A DNA stretch of 64,000 nucleotides from VAZQ01 sp963702695 (GCA_963702695.1 CAVPDS010000032.1:186001-250000); one strand, 5' to 3'. Shown: positions 49,556 through 62,460, counted from the stretch's first letter. The notes: a model not told the origin generated them from the sequence alone. Numbers and translations are program-made.

Positions 49556-49604
49556 TCCGCTCGTCCCCGCGAATGCGGGGAGGGACAAGCCCGGGCGTGA
49601 CGGG
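49556..49604. repeat. Dispersed palindromic repeat, family B (partial copy)
   Basis: TCCGCTCGTCCCCGCGAATGCGGGG, matching the left arm of the copy at 16843, followed by an unrelated GCCCGGGCGTGACGGGC arm. It sits in a convergent gap. Confidence 0.6.
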
Positions 49605-49605
49605 C

Positions 49606-50289
49606 CTAATGCGCGCCGCTGGCCATGAACAGGCCTTCGATCCAATGCATCGCGTCGTGCGGCAGGTTCGGCGAGACCAAAGCCATGCCGGTGAACAGCA
49701 GGCCGATCACGCCGAGCCCGCCGGCGGCAAAGGCCAGGATCATCATCTGCGTGAGCACGGCTGCGGACGCAAGCACGATGCCGATCTGATAGGCGGCTGA
49801 GGCGATTTCGTAGTTGTGATACCGCGACATGGCAACGTCGCGCGCTGCCTCGAACTTCTTGGCTTGCGCCATCAGTTCCTTGCGGCCATCGCCTTCCTTG
49901 GGGTCGGATTCATAGCGCGCCGCGGTCGCACGCCAGGTCTCGATCTGCTTGACCATGCCGGCCTTGGCGTCCTCGTTAACCGCCAGCGGCACTTGCACTG
50001 TCATGGCTTCGGCCGCCGTGCGCAGCGAGGTCTGGCGGATGGTCTTGGCCTGGAAAAAATTCCAGGTGTCCGACGCCTTGATGTTCAGTTCGATGCCGAC
50101 GGTCTGGGCGCTCTTGCCCAGCGTCTCGGAGAACGCCAGGAACAGCGCGATCACCGCAATCAGCAGCGCGATCCTCTTGTTGTTGTTGGAAACTTCGCCG
50201 TGCGCCTTCGGCCCGTGGCCGCCGTGACCCTCTTCATGTTCGAGCTGATGCTCGACCTCATGCTCGACCGCATGCACGCCATGGCTCAT
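49606..50289 (-). CDS. DUF4337 family membrane protein
   Basis: 227 residues. His/Glu-rich N-terminus (VEHEVEHQLEHEEGHGGHGP), one transmembrane helix about 39-58, a soluble domain with SDTWNFFQAKTIRQT (typical of DUF4337) and two further C-terminal helices. The His-rich start could bind metal. Function unknown. Single minus-strand gene. Confidence 0.87.
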   Translation of the reverse strand: MSHGVHAVEHEVEHQLEHEEGHGGHGPKAHGEVSNNNKRIALLIAVIALFLAFSETLGKSAQTVGIELNIKASDTWNFFQAKTIRQTSLRTAAEAMTVQVPLAVNEDAKAGMVKQIETWRATAARYESDPKEGDGRKELMAQAKKFEAARDVAMSRYHNYEIASAAYQIGIVLASAAVLTQMMILAFAAGGLGVIGLLFTGMALVSPNLPHDAMHWIEGLFMASGAH

Positions 50290-50446
50290 GTCGCCCTCCT
50301 CTGAACCAGCTCATTTCAAGCGACGATGTAGCGAAATGGAACGCTGGCGCAAGGCCATCGCCGGTTTTTCGCCGCCGCTCTGCACTTGTTTAATGGCATT
50401 CAATCAGGCGCGATTTGGGCCGAATCGCGCGCGCGTCACAATCTTG

Positions 50447-51433
50447 TCACGCCCGGGGATGGGCGCTGCGATAGACTTCGAGCAGCCGGTCGGTGTCGAC
50501 CTGGGTGTAGACCTGCGTGGTCGAGAGCGAGGCGTGGCCGAGCAATTCCTGGATCGCACGCAGGTCGCCGCCGCGCGAAAGCAGATGCGTGGCGAAGGAG
50601 TGCCGCAGCGCATGCGGCGTCGCCGTCTCCGGCAGTCCGAGCGCGCCGCGCAGACGCGCCATGGCAAGCTGGACGATGCGCGGCGAGAGCGGCCCGCCTT
50701 TCGCGCCGAGGAACAGCGGCCCCTCGTCACCGAGATGATAGGGGCACATTGCGATGTACTCGGCCACCAGCGCGAGCACATGCGTGAGCACCGGCACCAT
50801 GCGCGTCTTGTTGCCCTTGCCGGTGACGACGATAACGTCGCCTGCGCCGGGTGCGGGCGCTTCCTTGCGCTTGAGGCCCAGCGCCTCTGAGATGCGCAAT
50901 CCTGAGCCGTAAAGGAGGGCCAGCACGGCGGCATCGCGGGCGAGCACCCATGGCTCACGGGCTTCGCCCGCGCGCAAGTCGGCCTCGGTCACTTGCCTGG
51001 CGGCGCTGACCGAAAGCGGTTTCGGCAGCGTCTTGCCGATCTTCGGCGCGCGCACGGCGGCGAGCGCGCCGACGCTGCCCTTGCCGTTGCGTTCCAGGAA
51101 CCGCGCGAACGAGCGCACGCCCGCGAGCGAGCGCATGAGCGAACGCCCACCGATGCCCGCAGCGCGCCGTGCCGCCATGAACGCGCGCACATCGGCCGGC
51201 GCAAGGCGCATCAGCGCGGCGAGGCTCACGCGATGGCCGAGGTGCCCGGACAGGAACGCAAGAAACTGGCGCGCATCGCGGCCGTAGGCCTCGCAGGTTT
51301 TCGGCGACATCCGCCGTTCGGCGGCGAGATAGCTGTGCCAGCGCGCGAATTCATCGGCGACGTCGCGCGCGGCAAAGGAAAACTCGGGGGCGGCGCGTAC
51401 CGGTGCGGTGCTCGCTGGTCTGGTGCTTGACAT
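50447..51433 (-). CDS. xerC: Tyrosine recombinase XerC
   Basis: 328 residues. N-terminal SAM-like core-binding domain and C-terminal catalytic domain with Arg in YGSGLRISEAL, Lys-containing GKGNKTRMVP, HALRHSFATHLL, LGHASLSTTQ and the nucleophile Tyr in QVYTQVD. Chromosome-dimer resolution at dif with XerD. Start at MSSTRPAST, chosen over an upstream ATG that would overlap the priA leader. Divergent from priA, as in many Rhizobiales. Confidence 0.94.
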   Translation of the reverse strand: MSSTRPASTAPVRAAPEFSFAARDVADEFARWHSYLAAERRMSPKTCEAYGRDARQFLAFLSGHLGHRVSLAALMRLAPADVRAFMAARRAAGIGGRSLMRSLAGVRSFARFLERNGKGSVGALAAVRAPKIGKTLPKPLSVSAARQVTEADLRAGEAREPWVLARDAAVLALLYGSGLRISEALGLKRKEAPAPGAGDVIVVTGKGNKTRMVPVLTHVLALVAEYIAMCPYHLGDEGPLFLGAKGGPLSPRIVQLAMARLRGALGLPETATPHALRHSFATHLLSRGGDLRAIQELLGHASLSTTQVYTQVDTDRLLEVYRSAHPRA

Positions 51434-51472
51434 GAGCGAACATATCTCACCCCCTACCTTCACTTTTCCCTA

Positions 51473-53671
51473 ATGGAGCAAACAGGCCTTCGGCCCATGG
51501 TCCGGCGCGTCGTCGATGTCCTGGTCCCGGTCGCCCTCGACCGGGTCTATTCCTACCGGGTACCCGACGCGATGGAGCTCGCGCCGGGCGATCTCGTCTG
51601 CGTGCCGCTTGGCGCCCGTGAGGCGACGGCGGTGGTGTGGGCCGACAATCCGGCGCCCAATCCGCGGCTCGACAACCGGCTCAAGGACGTCGAGGAAAAA
51701 CTCGAATTCCCCGGCCTCAAGCCGGAGCTGCGCAAGTTCGTCGACTGGGTCTCGAACTACACGCTCAGCGCGCGCGGCATGGTGCTGCGCATGTGTTTGC
51801 GTATGGGCGAGCATCTCGGCCCCGAGCGCGAGCGCGTCGGCGTGCGACTGGCCGGTAATCCTCCCGCGCGAACGACGCCCGCACGCCGCCGCGTGCTGGC
51901 TTTGCTGGCGGACGGTCTCGTGCGCGGCAAGCGCGACGCGGCGGAAGAAGCCGGCGTCAGTCCGGGTGTCATCGACGGACTGATCGACGAAGGTACGCTG
52001 GAGACCCTGGTGCTGCCGCCGGCCCCGGTCGCGCCCGCGCCCGATCCTGAGTTCGCGCAGCCCGAGTTCACGCCGGCGCAGCGCGAGGGCGCGGAGGCCC
52101 TGCGCGCGAGCGTCGCGCAGGGCGGCTATTCGGCGACGCTGATCGATGGCGTCACCGGCTCCGGCAAGACCGAAGTTTATTTCGAGGCGGTGGCGGAAGC
52201 GGTGCGGCGCGGCCGGCAGTCGCTCATTCTGATGCCGGAAATTGCGCTCACGGGGCAATTCCTCGATCGGTTCTCGGAACGCTTCGGCGTGCGGCCGGCG
52301 GAATGGCACTCGCAGCTTTCGCCGCGCAAGCGCGCGCGCACCTGGGCGGCGGTGGCGGCGGGCGAAGTGAGCGTGATCGTCGGCGCGCGCTCGGCGCTGT
52401 TTCTGCCGTACGCCGACCTCGGGCTGATCGTGGTCGATGAAGAGCACGACCCGGCCTACAAGCAGGAAGACGGCGTGCACTACCACGCCCGCGACATGGC
52501 GGTGGTGCGCGCCAGCATCGCCAAGATCCCGATCGTGCTCGCCTCCGCCACGCCGTCGGTCGAGACCGAAGTGAACGCCCGGCGCGGCCGCTATCGGGCG
52601 CTGCATCTGCCGGAGCGTTTCGGCGGCCAGCATCTGCCGACGATCGAGGCGATCGATTTGCGCCGCGAGGGCCCGCCGCGCGGCCGCTTCATCGCCCCGC
52701 GATTGGCGGAAGCGGTGAAGATCGCGATCGAGCGCGGCGAGCAGGCGCTGCTGTTCCTCAACCGCCGCGGCTTTGCGCCGCTCACGCTCTGCCGTGCCTG
52801 CGGGTTTCGCCTGGCCTGTCCGAACTGCGATGCCTGGCTGGTCGATCACCGCTTCAAGCGGCGGCTGGTCTGCCATCACTGCGGTTTTTCCCTGCCGCCG
52901 CCGGCGCAGTGCCCGAAGTGCGAAGCGACCGAGAGCTTCGTCGCGGTCGGTCCCGGTGTCGAGCGGCTGGAGCATGAGGCGGCCGACTTGTTTCCGGGGA
53001 GCCGCATCCTGGTGCTGTCGAGCGACCTCGTCGAATCCGTCGAACGCCTGCGCGCGGAGCTTGATGATGTCGCCGAGGGGCGTTTCGACATCATCGTCGG
53101 CACCCAGCTCGTCGCCAAGGGCCACCATTTCCCGAAGCTCAATCTGGTCGGCATTGTCGACGCCGATCTCGGCCTCGCCAACGGCGACCCGCGTGCGGCC
53201 GAGCGCACGTTCCAGCTCCTGCATCAGGTCGTCGGCCGCGCCGGCCGCGAGGCCGGCCGCGGCATCGGCTACCTGCAGACGCACCAGCCCGAACACCCGG
53301 TGATGCGCGCGCTCATCGCCTGCGACCGCGAGGCATTCTATTCGAACGAGATCGCGCTGCGCGAACAGACGCTCTACCCGCCGTTCGGGCGGCTCGCGAG
53401 CCTGGTGATTTCCGGCGGCGACAGGCACGCGGCCGAGAGCCATGCGCGCCGCCTCGTCGCCGCCGCGCCGGCGACGCAGGAAGCGCGCGTGCTCGGTCCG
53501 GCCGAGGCGCCGCTCGCGCTCGTGCGCGGGCGCTATCGCTTCCGTCTGCTGATCAAATCGCCGCGCGCGTTCGATCTCTCCGGCTACCTGCGCCAGTGGC
53601 TGGCCGCCGCCCCCAAGGCGAAGGGCAACATCAAGCTCGAAGTGGACATCGATCCGCAGAGCTTTTTGTGA
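51473..53671 (+). CDS. priA: Primosomal protein N' (replication restart helicase PriA)
   Basis: 732 residues. 3'-DNA-binding domain, then a superfamily 2 helicase with DGVTGSGKTEVY (Walker A), VVDEEHDPAYKQED (DEAH-type box), SATPSVET, a zinc-binding region (CRACGFRLACPNC, CHHCG, CPKC) and QVVGRAGREAGRG (motif VI). Reloads the replisome at stalled forks. An ATG 8 codons in (MVRRVVDVLVP) is an alternative start because no clear ribosome site precedes either. Confidence 0.96.
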   Translation: MEQTGLRPMVRRVVDVLVPVALDRVYSYRVPDAMELAPGDLVCVPLGAREATAVVWADNPAPNPRLDNRLKDVEEKLEFPGLKPELRKFVDWVSNYTLSARGMVLRMCLRMGEHLGPERERVGVRLAGNPPARTTPARRRVLALLADGLVRGKRDAAEEAGVSPGVIDGLIDEGTLETLVLPPAPVAPAPDPEFAQPEFTPAQREGAEALRASVAQGGYSATLIDGVTGSGKTEVYFEAVAEAVRRGRQSLILMPEIALTGQFLDRFSERFGVRPAEWHSQLSPRKRARTWAAVAAGEVSVIVGARSALFLPYADLGLIVVDEEHDPAYKQEDGVHYHARDMAVVRASIAKIPIVLASATPSVETEVNARRGRYRALHLPERFGGQHLPTIEAIDLRREGPPRGRFIAPRLAEAVKIAIERGEQALLFLNRRGFAPLTLCRACGFRLACPNCDAWLVDHRFKRRLVCHHCGFSLPPPAQCPKCEATESFVAVGPGVERLEHEAADLFPGSRILVLSSDLVESVERLRAELDDVAEGRFDIIVGTQLVAKGHHFPKLNLVGIVDADLGLANGDPRAAERTFQLLHQVVGRAGREAGRGIGYLQTHQPEHPVMRALIACDREAFYSNEIALREQTLYPPFGRLASLVISGGDRHAAESHARRLVAAAPATQEARVLGPAEAPLALVRGRYRFRLLIKSPRAFDLSGYLRQWLAAAPKAKGNIKLEVDIDPQSFL

Positions 53672-53879
53672 TCCTCTTCTCTTCGTAGGATCCGGCGATC
53701 ATCAGCTCACGCCTGAATTTCGCCGCGCTCGTCGGGGATACCGCGCGCCATGCCTAAGCGCATTCCTCCCGGGCGTTAGCCCGCTCCCTTTCCGGCCAAG
53801 CACAGCAGCCGTGCATTCGCACGCGCCTGCGCTTGCGCGGACGCCTCTCGGCATCCGCTGACCGGAGAGGGAGAACCAT

Positions 53880-54209
53880 GTGAAACATCAGGACCATAGG
53901 CGTTTCGGCCAGGGGCGCGACAAGCCGTATGCGCCGCCCCCATTGCAGTCAGCCCTCCGGCTCGCGGAGGCGCTGGCGGCACGCGCCAAGTGGCGCCAGG
54001 AGTTGAAGTCCCGCGGCGAAGCAGCGAACGGCGCAGCCGCCCCACCCGTGAAGCCGTGGCGGACCAAGGACGACGCGGCCCGCCGCGCGCAATTCGCCGA
54101 ACAGGTCGCCCGCGCCGAGTTCGGGCGGTTCTATTGGAGCGAAAAGCGTCAGCCCGGTAGGCTAGGAAAAAAGAAGGCGGACAAGCCGCAGAATGCCAAG
54201 TCGCGCTGA
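53880..54209 (+). CDS. Small basic hypothetical protein
   Basis: 109 residues, Arg/Lys/Ala-rich, starting with GTG (MKHQDHRRFGQGRDKPYAPP) behind GGAGAGGGAG. An ATG two bases earlier is in another frame and stops at once. Contains EQVARAEFGRFYWSEKRQ. Mostly helical or disordered; may bind nucleic acid. Not recognised. Moderate confidence that it is a real gene, supported mainly by the ribosome site. Confidence 0.5.
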   Translation: MKHQDHRRFGQGRDKPYAPPPLQSALRLAEALAARAKWRQELKSRGEAANGAAAPPVKPWRTKDDAARRAQFAEQVARAEFGRFYWSEKRQPGRLGKKKADKPQNAKSR

Positions 54210-54335
54210 TTGCGCGGCGCCTTGGAATCAGCACCCCTGGCGGCGGAGTTTTGGCTCTGCCGCCACAGTCGCCGCGTTGGAGGGCGCCTTGCAGCCCGCC
54301 CGGAACAAAAATAGAGCAAACCCGCGGATGCGCGG

Positions 54336-56174
<1,839 letters not shown>

Positions 56175-56524
56175 CCTGCGGGAGAGCGTGTCCCGGACGC
56201 GTGGAGCGCGGCGGAACGCGATCAGGGGCCCGGTACAAGATGTGTGCGAAGCCCGCGTGGAGACGGGGCCGTCGCTTCTCCCCTGGATCCGGCTCGGCGC
56301 TCGCACTGCGCGCCCGCTGAGCCAGGACACCATGCCGGCGTTTGCGCCACGTCCCCCTGTGTTGCACCGCCCACATCGATATGTTAGCAACCTCACGATT
56401 TTCGTGGGGTCCGGGGCCCTCCGCGACCCCTCCCGAAAATTGAAGTTCCACCTTAATTCAAGGGCTTGGGACCCACCGTCGGCGACGGTGCCGAGCCCGC
56501 AAGATTGCGCAAAAGAGCACTCAC
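56175..56524. other. Intergenic region upstream of the ATP synthase operon
   Basis: 350 bases. The first ~100 resemble part of a dispersed Bradyrhizobium-type repeat (GTGTCCCGGACGCGTGGAGC ... CCCGGTACAAGATGTG). The A/T-richer part around 56370-56460 (GATATGTTAGCAACC, then GAAAATTGAAGTTCC) probably holds the atpH promoter, but no clear -35/-10 pair stands out. No ORF supported. Confidence 0.5.
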
Positions 56525-57085
56525 GTGGCAGGCCAGCAAACCATCGTTACCGGCATGGCGGGCCGTTACGCCACCGCGCTGTTCGAGCTCGCGCTCGAAG
56601 ACAGGGCGCTCGATGCGGTCAAGGCCGATCTTGACCGTTTCGACCAACTGCTTGGGGAGAGTGCAGATCTGCGCCGGCTCGTGCGCAGCCCGGTCTTTAC
56701 CGCGGAAGCGCAGGTCAGGGCGCTCTCCGCCGTGATCGAAAGGGCCGGCATCGGCGGCATTGCGGCGAATTTCCTCAAGGTGGTGGCGGTCAACCGGCGG
56801 CTGTTCGCGGTACGCGGCATCATCCTGGATTTCCGCAAGCTGGTCGCCCACCACAGGGGTGAAGTCGCCGCCGAGGTGACGCTGGCGAGCGCGCCGAGCG
56901 AAGTTCATCTCGCCGCGATCAAGGACGCGCTCAAGGACATCACCAGGAAGGACGTGCAGGTTGACGTGAAGGTCGATCCGACGATCATCGGCGGGGTCAT
57001 CGTCAAGCTCGGCAGCCGGATGGTCGATACGTCGCTCCGCACCAAACTCAGTATGATCAAGCACGCGATGAAAGAGGTCTCTTGA
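56525..57085 (+). CDS. atpH: ATP synthase F1 subunit delta
   Basis: 186 residues, stator subunit linking F1 to the b subunits. GTG start, MAGQQTIVTGMAGRYATALF. ARYA-type family signature and the C-terminal VDPTIIGGVIVKLGSRMVD are present. First gene of the operon; the stop overlaps the atpA start. Confidence 0.95.
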   Translation: MAGQQTIVTGMAGRYATALFELALEDRALDAVKADLDRFDQLLGESADLRRLVRSPVFTAEAQVRALSAVIERAGIGGIAANFLKVVAVNRRLFAVRGIILDFRKLVAHHRGEVAAEVTLASAPSEVHLAAIKDALKDITRKDVQVDVKVDPTIIGGVIVKLGSRMVDTSLRTKLSMIKHAMKEVS

Positions 57086-58614
57086 TGGATATCCGCGCCG
57101 CAGAAATCTCCGCGATCCTCAAGGAGCAGATCAAGAATTTCGGCCAGGAAGCCGAGGTCTCCGAGGTTGGCCAGGTGCTCTCGGTCGGCGACGGCATCGC
57201 CCGCGTCTACGGTCTCGACAACGTCCAGGCCGGCGAGATGGTCGAGTTCGAGAACGGCACGCGCGGCATGGCGCTCAATCTCGAAACCGACAATGTGGGC
57301 ATCGTGATCTTCGGCTCCGACCGCGAGATCATGGAAGGCCAGACCGTCAAGCGCACCGGCTCGATCGTGGACGTGCCGGTCGGCAAGGGGCTGCTCGGCC
57401 GCGTGGTCGACGCGCTCGGCAATCCGCTCGACGGCAAGGGCCCGATCCAGGCGACCGAGCGCAAGCGCGTCGACGTGAAGGCGCCCGGCATCATCCCGCG
57501 CAAATCGGTGCATGAGCCGATGGCGACGGGACTGAAGGCGATCGATGCGCTGATCCCGATCGGCCGCGGCCAGCGCGAACTGATCATCGGCGATCGCCAG
57601 ACCGGCAAGACCGCGATCGCGCTCGATACGATCCTCAACCAGAAGCCGCTCAACGCCTCCAACGACGAGAACGTCAAGCTCTATTGCATCTACGTGGCGG
57701 TCGGACAGAAGCGCTCGACCGTCGTGCAGTTCGCCAAGGTTTTGGAGGAGCAGGGCGCGCTCGACTATTCGATCATCGTCGCGGCGACCGCGTCCGATCC
57801 GGCGCCGATGCAGTTCCTGGCGCCGTTCGCCGGCTGCACCATGGGCGAGTATTTCCGCGACAACGGCATGCATGCGGTGATCTTCTACGACGACCTGTCC
57901 AAGCAGGCCGTGGCTTATCGCCAGATGTCGCTGCTGCTGCGCCGTCCGCCCGGGCGCGAGGCCTATCCGGGCGACGTGTTCTATCTGCATTCGCGACTGC
58001 TCGAGCGCGCGGCCAAGATGAACGACGCCAATGGCTCCGGCTCGCTCACCGCGCTGCCGGTAATCGAGACCCAGGCCAACGACGTGTCGGCTTACATCCC
58101 GACCAACGTGATCTCGATCACCGACGGGCAGATCTTTCTGGAGACCGATCTGTTCTATCAGGGCATCCGGCCGGCGGTGAACGTCGGCATCTCGGTGTCG
58201 CGCGTCGGCTCCGCGGCGCAGACCAAGGCGATGAAGAAGGTCGCCGGCAAGATCAAGGGCGAGCTCGCGCAATACCGCGAGATGGCGGCGTTCGCGCAAT
58301 TCGGCTCCGATCTCGATGCGGTGACGCAGCGCCTCCTCAACCGCGGTGCGCGCCTGACCGAGCTCCTCAAGCAGGCGCAGTTCTCGCCGCTCAAGATGGA
58401 GGAGCAGGTCGCGGTGATCTATGCCGGCGTCAACGGCTATCTTGACGCGATCCCGGTCAATCGCGTGCGCGCCTTCGAGCAGGGACTGCTGACGCTGCTG
58501 CGCACCAAGTACCCCGACGTCCTCGACGCGATCCGCACGAGCCGCGACCTCGACGACCCGACCACCGCCAAGCTCAAGGAAGCGGTCGACGCCTACGCCA
58601 AGACGTTCGCCTAG
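57085..58614 (+). CDS. atpA: ATP synthase F1 subunit alpha
   Basis: 509 residues. P-loop GDRQTGKTAIA, VYVAVGQKRSTV-like CIYVAVGQKRST, and the alpha/beta signature PAVNVGISVSRVGSAAQ. Non-catalytic nucleotide-binding subunit. ATG in the TGATG junction with atpH. Confidence 0.98.
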   Translation: MDIRAAEISAILKEQIKNFGQEAEVSEVGQVLSVGDGIARVYGLDNVQAGEMVEFENGTRGMALNLETDNVGIVIFGSDREIMEGQTVKRTGSIVDVPVGKGLLGRVVDALGNPLDGKGPIQATERKRVDVKAPGIIPRKSVHEPMATGLKAIDALIPIGRGQRELIIGDRQTGKTAIALDTILNQKPLNASNDENVKLYCIYVAVGQKRSTVVQFAKVLEEQGALDYSIIVAATASDPAPMQFLAPFAGCTMGEYFRDNGMHAVIFYDDLSKQAVAYRQMSLLLRRPPGREAYPGDVFYLHSRLLERAAKMNDANGSGSLTALPVIETQANDVSAYIPTNVISITDGQIFLETDLFYQGIRPAVNVGISVSRVGSAAQTKAMKKVAGKIKGELAQYREMAAFAQFGSDLDAVTQRLLNRGARLTELLKQAQFSPLKMEEQVAVIYAGVNGYLDAIPVNRVRAFEQGLLTLLRTKYPDVLDAIRTSRDLDDPTTAKLKEAVDAYAKTFA

Positions 58615-58617
58615 CGT

Positions 58618-58650
58618 CCGTCAGGGCCGGGCTTGTCCCGGCCATGACGA
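58618..58650. repeat. Dispersed palindromic repeat, family C, between atpA and atpG
   Basis: CCGTCAGGGCCGGGCTTGTCCCGGCCATGACG, a palindrome with GGCCGGG / CCCGGCC arms. A related, inverted copy lies at 61885. Such elements are common between genes in this group. Confidence 0.7.
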
Positions 58651-58685
58651 AGGACAGGGATTTGGCCAAGAGCGACTGATAACAG

Positions 58686-59567
58686 ATGCCCAGCCTCAAG
58701 GACCTGCGCAACCGCATCGCCTCGACCAAGGCGACGCAGAAGATCACCAAGGCCATGCAGATGGTCGCGGCCTCGAAACTGCGCCGTGCGCAGGCGGCCG
58801 CGGAGGCCGCGCGGCCCTACGCCGAGCACATGACCAAGGTGCTCGGCAACATCGCGGCCTCGGTCGCGGGGCTCGATTCCGCGCCGCCGCTCTTACGCGG
58901 CACCGGCGCCGATCGCGTGCATCTCCTGGTCGTGTGCACCGCCGAGCGCGGCCTGTGCGGCCCATTCAACTCCGCGATCGTGCGGCTCGCGCGCGAGCGC
59001 GCCAATGTGCTGATAGCGCAGGGCAAGGACGTCAAGTTCTTCTGCGTCGGCCGCAAGGGCTATGAGCAGATCCGGCGTCTGTACGCCAAGCAGATCATCG
59101 AGCATGTCGAGCTGCGCGGCGTGCGCACGCTCGGCTTCGTCAACGCCGAAGGGGTCGCGGACCGGATTACGGCATTGTATGACGAGGGCGCCTTCGACGT
59201 CTGCACGCTGATCTTCTCGCGCTTCCGCTCGGTGATCGCGCAGATTCCGACCGCGCAGCAGGTCATTCCGCCGATGTTCGACGGCACGGCGGGCGCGGAC
59301 GGAAACGGCGGCGCCGCGTACGAATTCGAGCCGGACGAGGAGGACATCCTCACCGAACTGCTGCCGCGCAATATCGCGGTGCAGATTTTCCGCGCGCTCT
59401 TAGAGAACAACGCGTCATTCTACGGCGCGCAGATGTCGGCGATGGACAACGCCACCCGCAACGCCGGCGAGATGATCCGCATGCAGACGCTGCGCTACAA
59501 CCGCACCCGCCAGGCGATGATCACCAAGGAACTGATCGAGATCATTTCCGGCGCCGAGGCGCTGTGA
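58686..59567 (+). CDS. atpG: ATP synthase F1 subunit gamma
   Basis: 293 residues, central rotor stalk. N-terminal coil MPSLKDLRNRIASTKATQKI and C-terminal MDNATRNAGEMIRMQTLRYN, both typical. The globular part includes TAERGLCGPFNSAI. Single complete copy. Confidence 0.97.
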   Translation: MPSLKDLRNRIASTKATQKITKAMQMVAASKLRRAQAAAEAARPYAEHMTKVLGNIAASVAGLDSAPPLLRGTGADRVHLLVVCTAERGLCGPFNSAIVRLARERANVLIAQGKDVKFFCVGRKGYEQIRRLYAKQIIEHVELRGVRTLGFVNAEGVADRITALYDEGAFDVCTLIFSRFRSVIAQIPTAQQVIPPMFDGTAGADGNGGAAYEFEPDEEDILTELLPRNIAVQIFRALLENNASFYGAQMSAMDNATRNAGEMIRMQTLRYNRTRQAMITKELIEIISGAEAL

Positions 59568-59609
59568 TGAATTCAGACAGCGGGCGCTGATATCGTAACG
59601 AGGACAAGA

Positions 59610-61056
<1,447 letters not shown>

Positions 61057-61058
61057 CC

Positions 61059-61352
61059 GTGACCGCCGCTGGGCCGGCGAAGTGGAAGCGAGCGGGGTTC
61101 TATCTCGCGCTTCTAATCTTCGGCGTAGTGGCCGGCACGCTGCTAGCCGTCCCGGTCCTGGCGGTTGCAGGAGCCATCGTAAGCTTTCCCGGTGTGGCCC
61201 GGTGGATCAACCAACTACTGACGCCGGTCACCGACGCACTGCTCTTCTGGTTCCTGCTGGCGTCGTCCTGGGCCTTGGGAATCGTGCTGATCTACCTGAT
61301 GGTTTCGTTCGCGCTCCGATGGCGCGATCCCGACGACGACGGAGCTGATTGA
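61059..61352 (+). CDS. Small membrane protein between atpD and atpC
   Basis: 97 residues with GTG start three bases after the atpD stop. Two or three hydrophobic helices (about 12-41, FYLALLIFGVVAGTLLAVPV, and 60-85) and a charged C-terminus (RWRDPDDDGAD). Its stop overlaps the atpC ATG (TGATG), so it is translationally coupled into the F1 operon. No family recognised; canonical atpDC operons lack a gene here. Confidence 0.75.
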   Translation: MTAAGPAKWKRAGFYLALLIFGVVAGTLLAVPVLAVAGAIVSFPGVARWINQLLTPVTDALLFWFLLASSWALGIVLIYLMVSFALRWRDPDDDGAD

Positions 61353-61771
61353 TGGCTACCTTCCACTTCGATCTCGTCTCGCCCGAGCGGATGCTGTTTT
61401 CCGGCGAGGTCGAGCAAGTCGATGTCCCCGGCGCCGAGGGTGATTTCGGCGTGCTCGCGGGCCATGCGCCGTTCATCACGACCGTGCGGCCGGGAATCCT
61501 GACGGTCTTCCGCGAGGGCACCCAGTTGCGCGTTGTCATCAACGGCGGCTTTGCCGAGGTCAATCCCGCCGGCCTCACCGTGCTCGCCGATTATGCGGTG
61601 CCGGTCGAGGACTTCGACACGGAGTGGCTCGCATCGCAGATCAAGGACATCGAGGAAGACGTCGCCGACTCGAAGGGTGAGCGCGAGCGCGACAAGCTCG
61701 CGTTGCGCCTGGAGCAGTTGAAGGCGCTGCGGGCCGCCGTCGGCGCTGGCGCCGCTGCCGCCACGCATTGA
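61352..61771 (+). CDS. atpC: ATP synthase F1 subunit epsilon
   Basis: 139 residues. N-terminal beta-sandwich (MATFHFDLVSPERMLFSGEV, VPGAEGDFGVLAGHAP) and C-terminal helical hairpin. Regulatory and coupling subunit. Last gene of the operon. Confidence 0.96.
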   Translation: MATFHFDLVSPERMLFSGEVEQVDVPGAEGDFGVLAGHAPFITTVRPGILTVFREGTQLRVVINGGFAEVNPAGLTVLADYAVPVEDFDTEWLASQIKDIEEDVADSKGERERDKLALRLEQLKALRAAVGAGAAAATH

Positions 61772-61884
61772 AACGCAACCACGCCGCCGCGTGCCGGCGG
61801 TGTCGGATAGCGACATGCATCGGGATTGCCGGGCTCGGCCCCGCAATCCCGATCGATGGTGCACGATCGTGACACTGCGATCGA

Positions 61885-61920
61885 GATGGCCGGAACAAGC
61901 CCGGCCATGACGGAGTCCGT
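61885..61920. repeat. Dispersed palindromic repeat, family C, after atpC
   Basis: GATGGCCGGAACAAGCCCGGCCATGACGGA, related to the copy at 58618 in reverse. It sits in the convergent atpC / rppH gap. Confidence 0.65.
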
Positions 61921-61937
61921 TCACAAGCGCCATGCAA

Positions 61938-62432
61938 TCACCCGAACCGGGCGAACTCCTCCACCACGCGCTCATACACCGGCCGCTTGAACGGGATGAC
62001 GAGGCCGGGAAGATTCTTCATCGGCTCCCAACGCCAGTCAGTGAATTCAGGCTTATGCGCGCCTTCGGGATGCGCGATGTTGATCTCGCTCTCGTCGCCG
62101 CTAAAGCGCAGCGCGAACCATTTCTGCCGCTGGCCGCGATATTTTCCTTTCCACGCCTGCCCGACGAGATCGCGCGGGATGTCATAGGCGAGCCATTCCG
62201 GGATCTCGGCGAGCTTCTCGACCGAACGGATGCTGGTCTCCTCGCGCAGTTCACGCAGCGCTGCCGGCCAGGGATCCTCGCCGGGATCGACGCCGCCCTG
62301 CGGCATCTGCCATGCGTGCGTGGCGTCGACATGCTCAAGCCCGTTCTTGCGACGCCCGATGAAGACGAGCCCAGCGCGATTGATCACCATAAGGCCGACG
62401 CAGGGCCGGTAGGGCAGGTCTTCGAAGCGCAT
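61938..62432 (-). CDS. rppH: RNA pyrophosphohydrolase
   Basis: 164-residue Nudix hydrolase that removes 5' pyrophosphate from mRNA to start decay. Starts MRFEDLPYRPCVGLMVIN. Nudix box GGVDPGEDPWPAALRELREE and the RppH-specific WQMPQGG. It follows the deacetylase gene on the minus strand, as is usual in Rhizobiales. Confidence 0.95.
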   Translation of the reverse strand: MRFEDLPYRPCVGLMVINRAGLVFIGRRKNGLEHVDATHAWQMPQGGVDPGEDPWPAALRELREETSIRSVEKLAEIPEWLAYDIPRDLVGQAWKGKYRGQRQKWFALRFSGDESEINIAHPEGAHKPEFTDWRWEPMKNLPGLVIPFKRPVYERVVEEFARFG

Positions 62433-62460
62433 GATGGATCACAGCGAACGGACGGTCGCA

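Noticed and set aside
50447..51433. Phage or integron integrase
   Set aside because: The tyrosine recombinase matches housekeeping XerC and sits beside priA without phage genes or att-like repeats.
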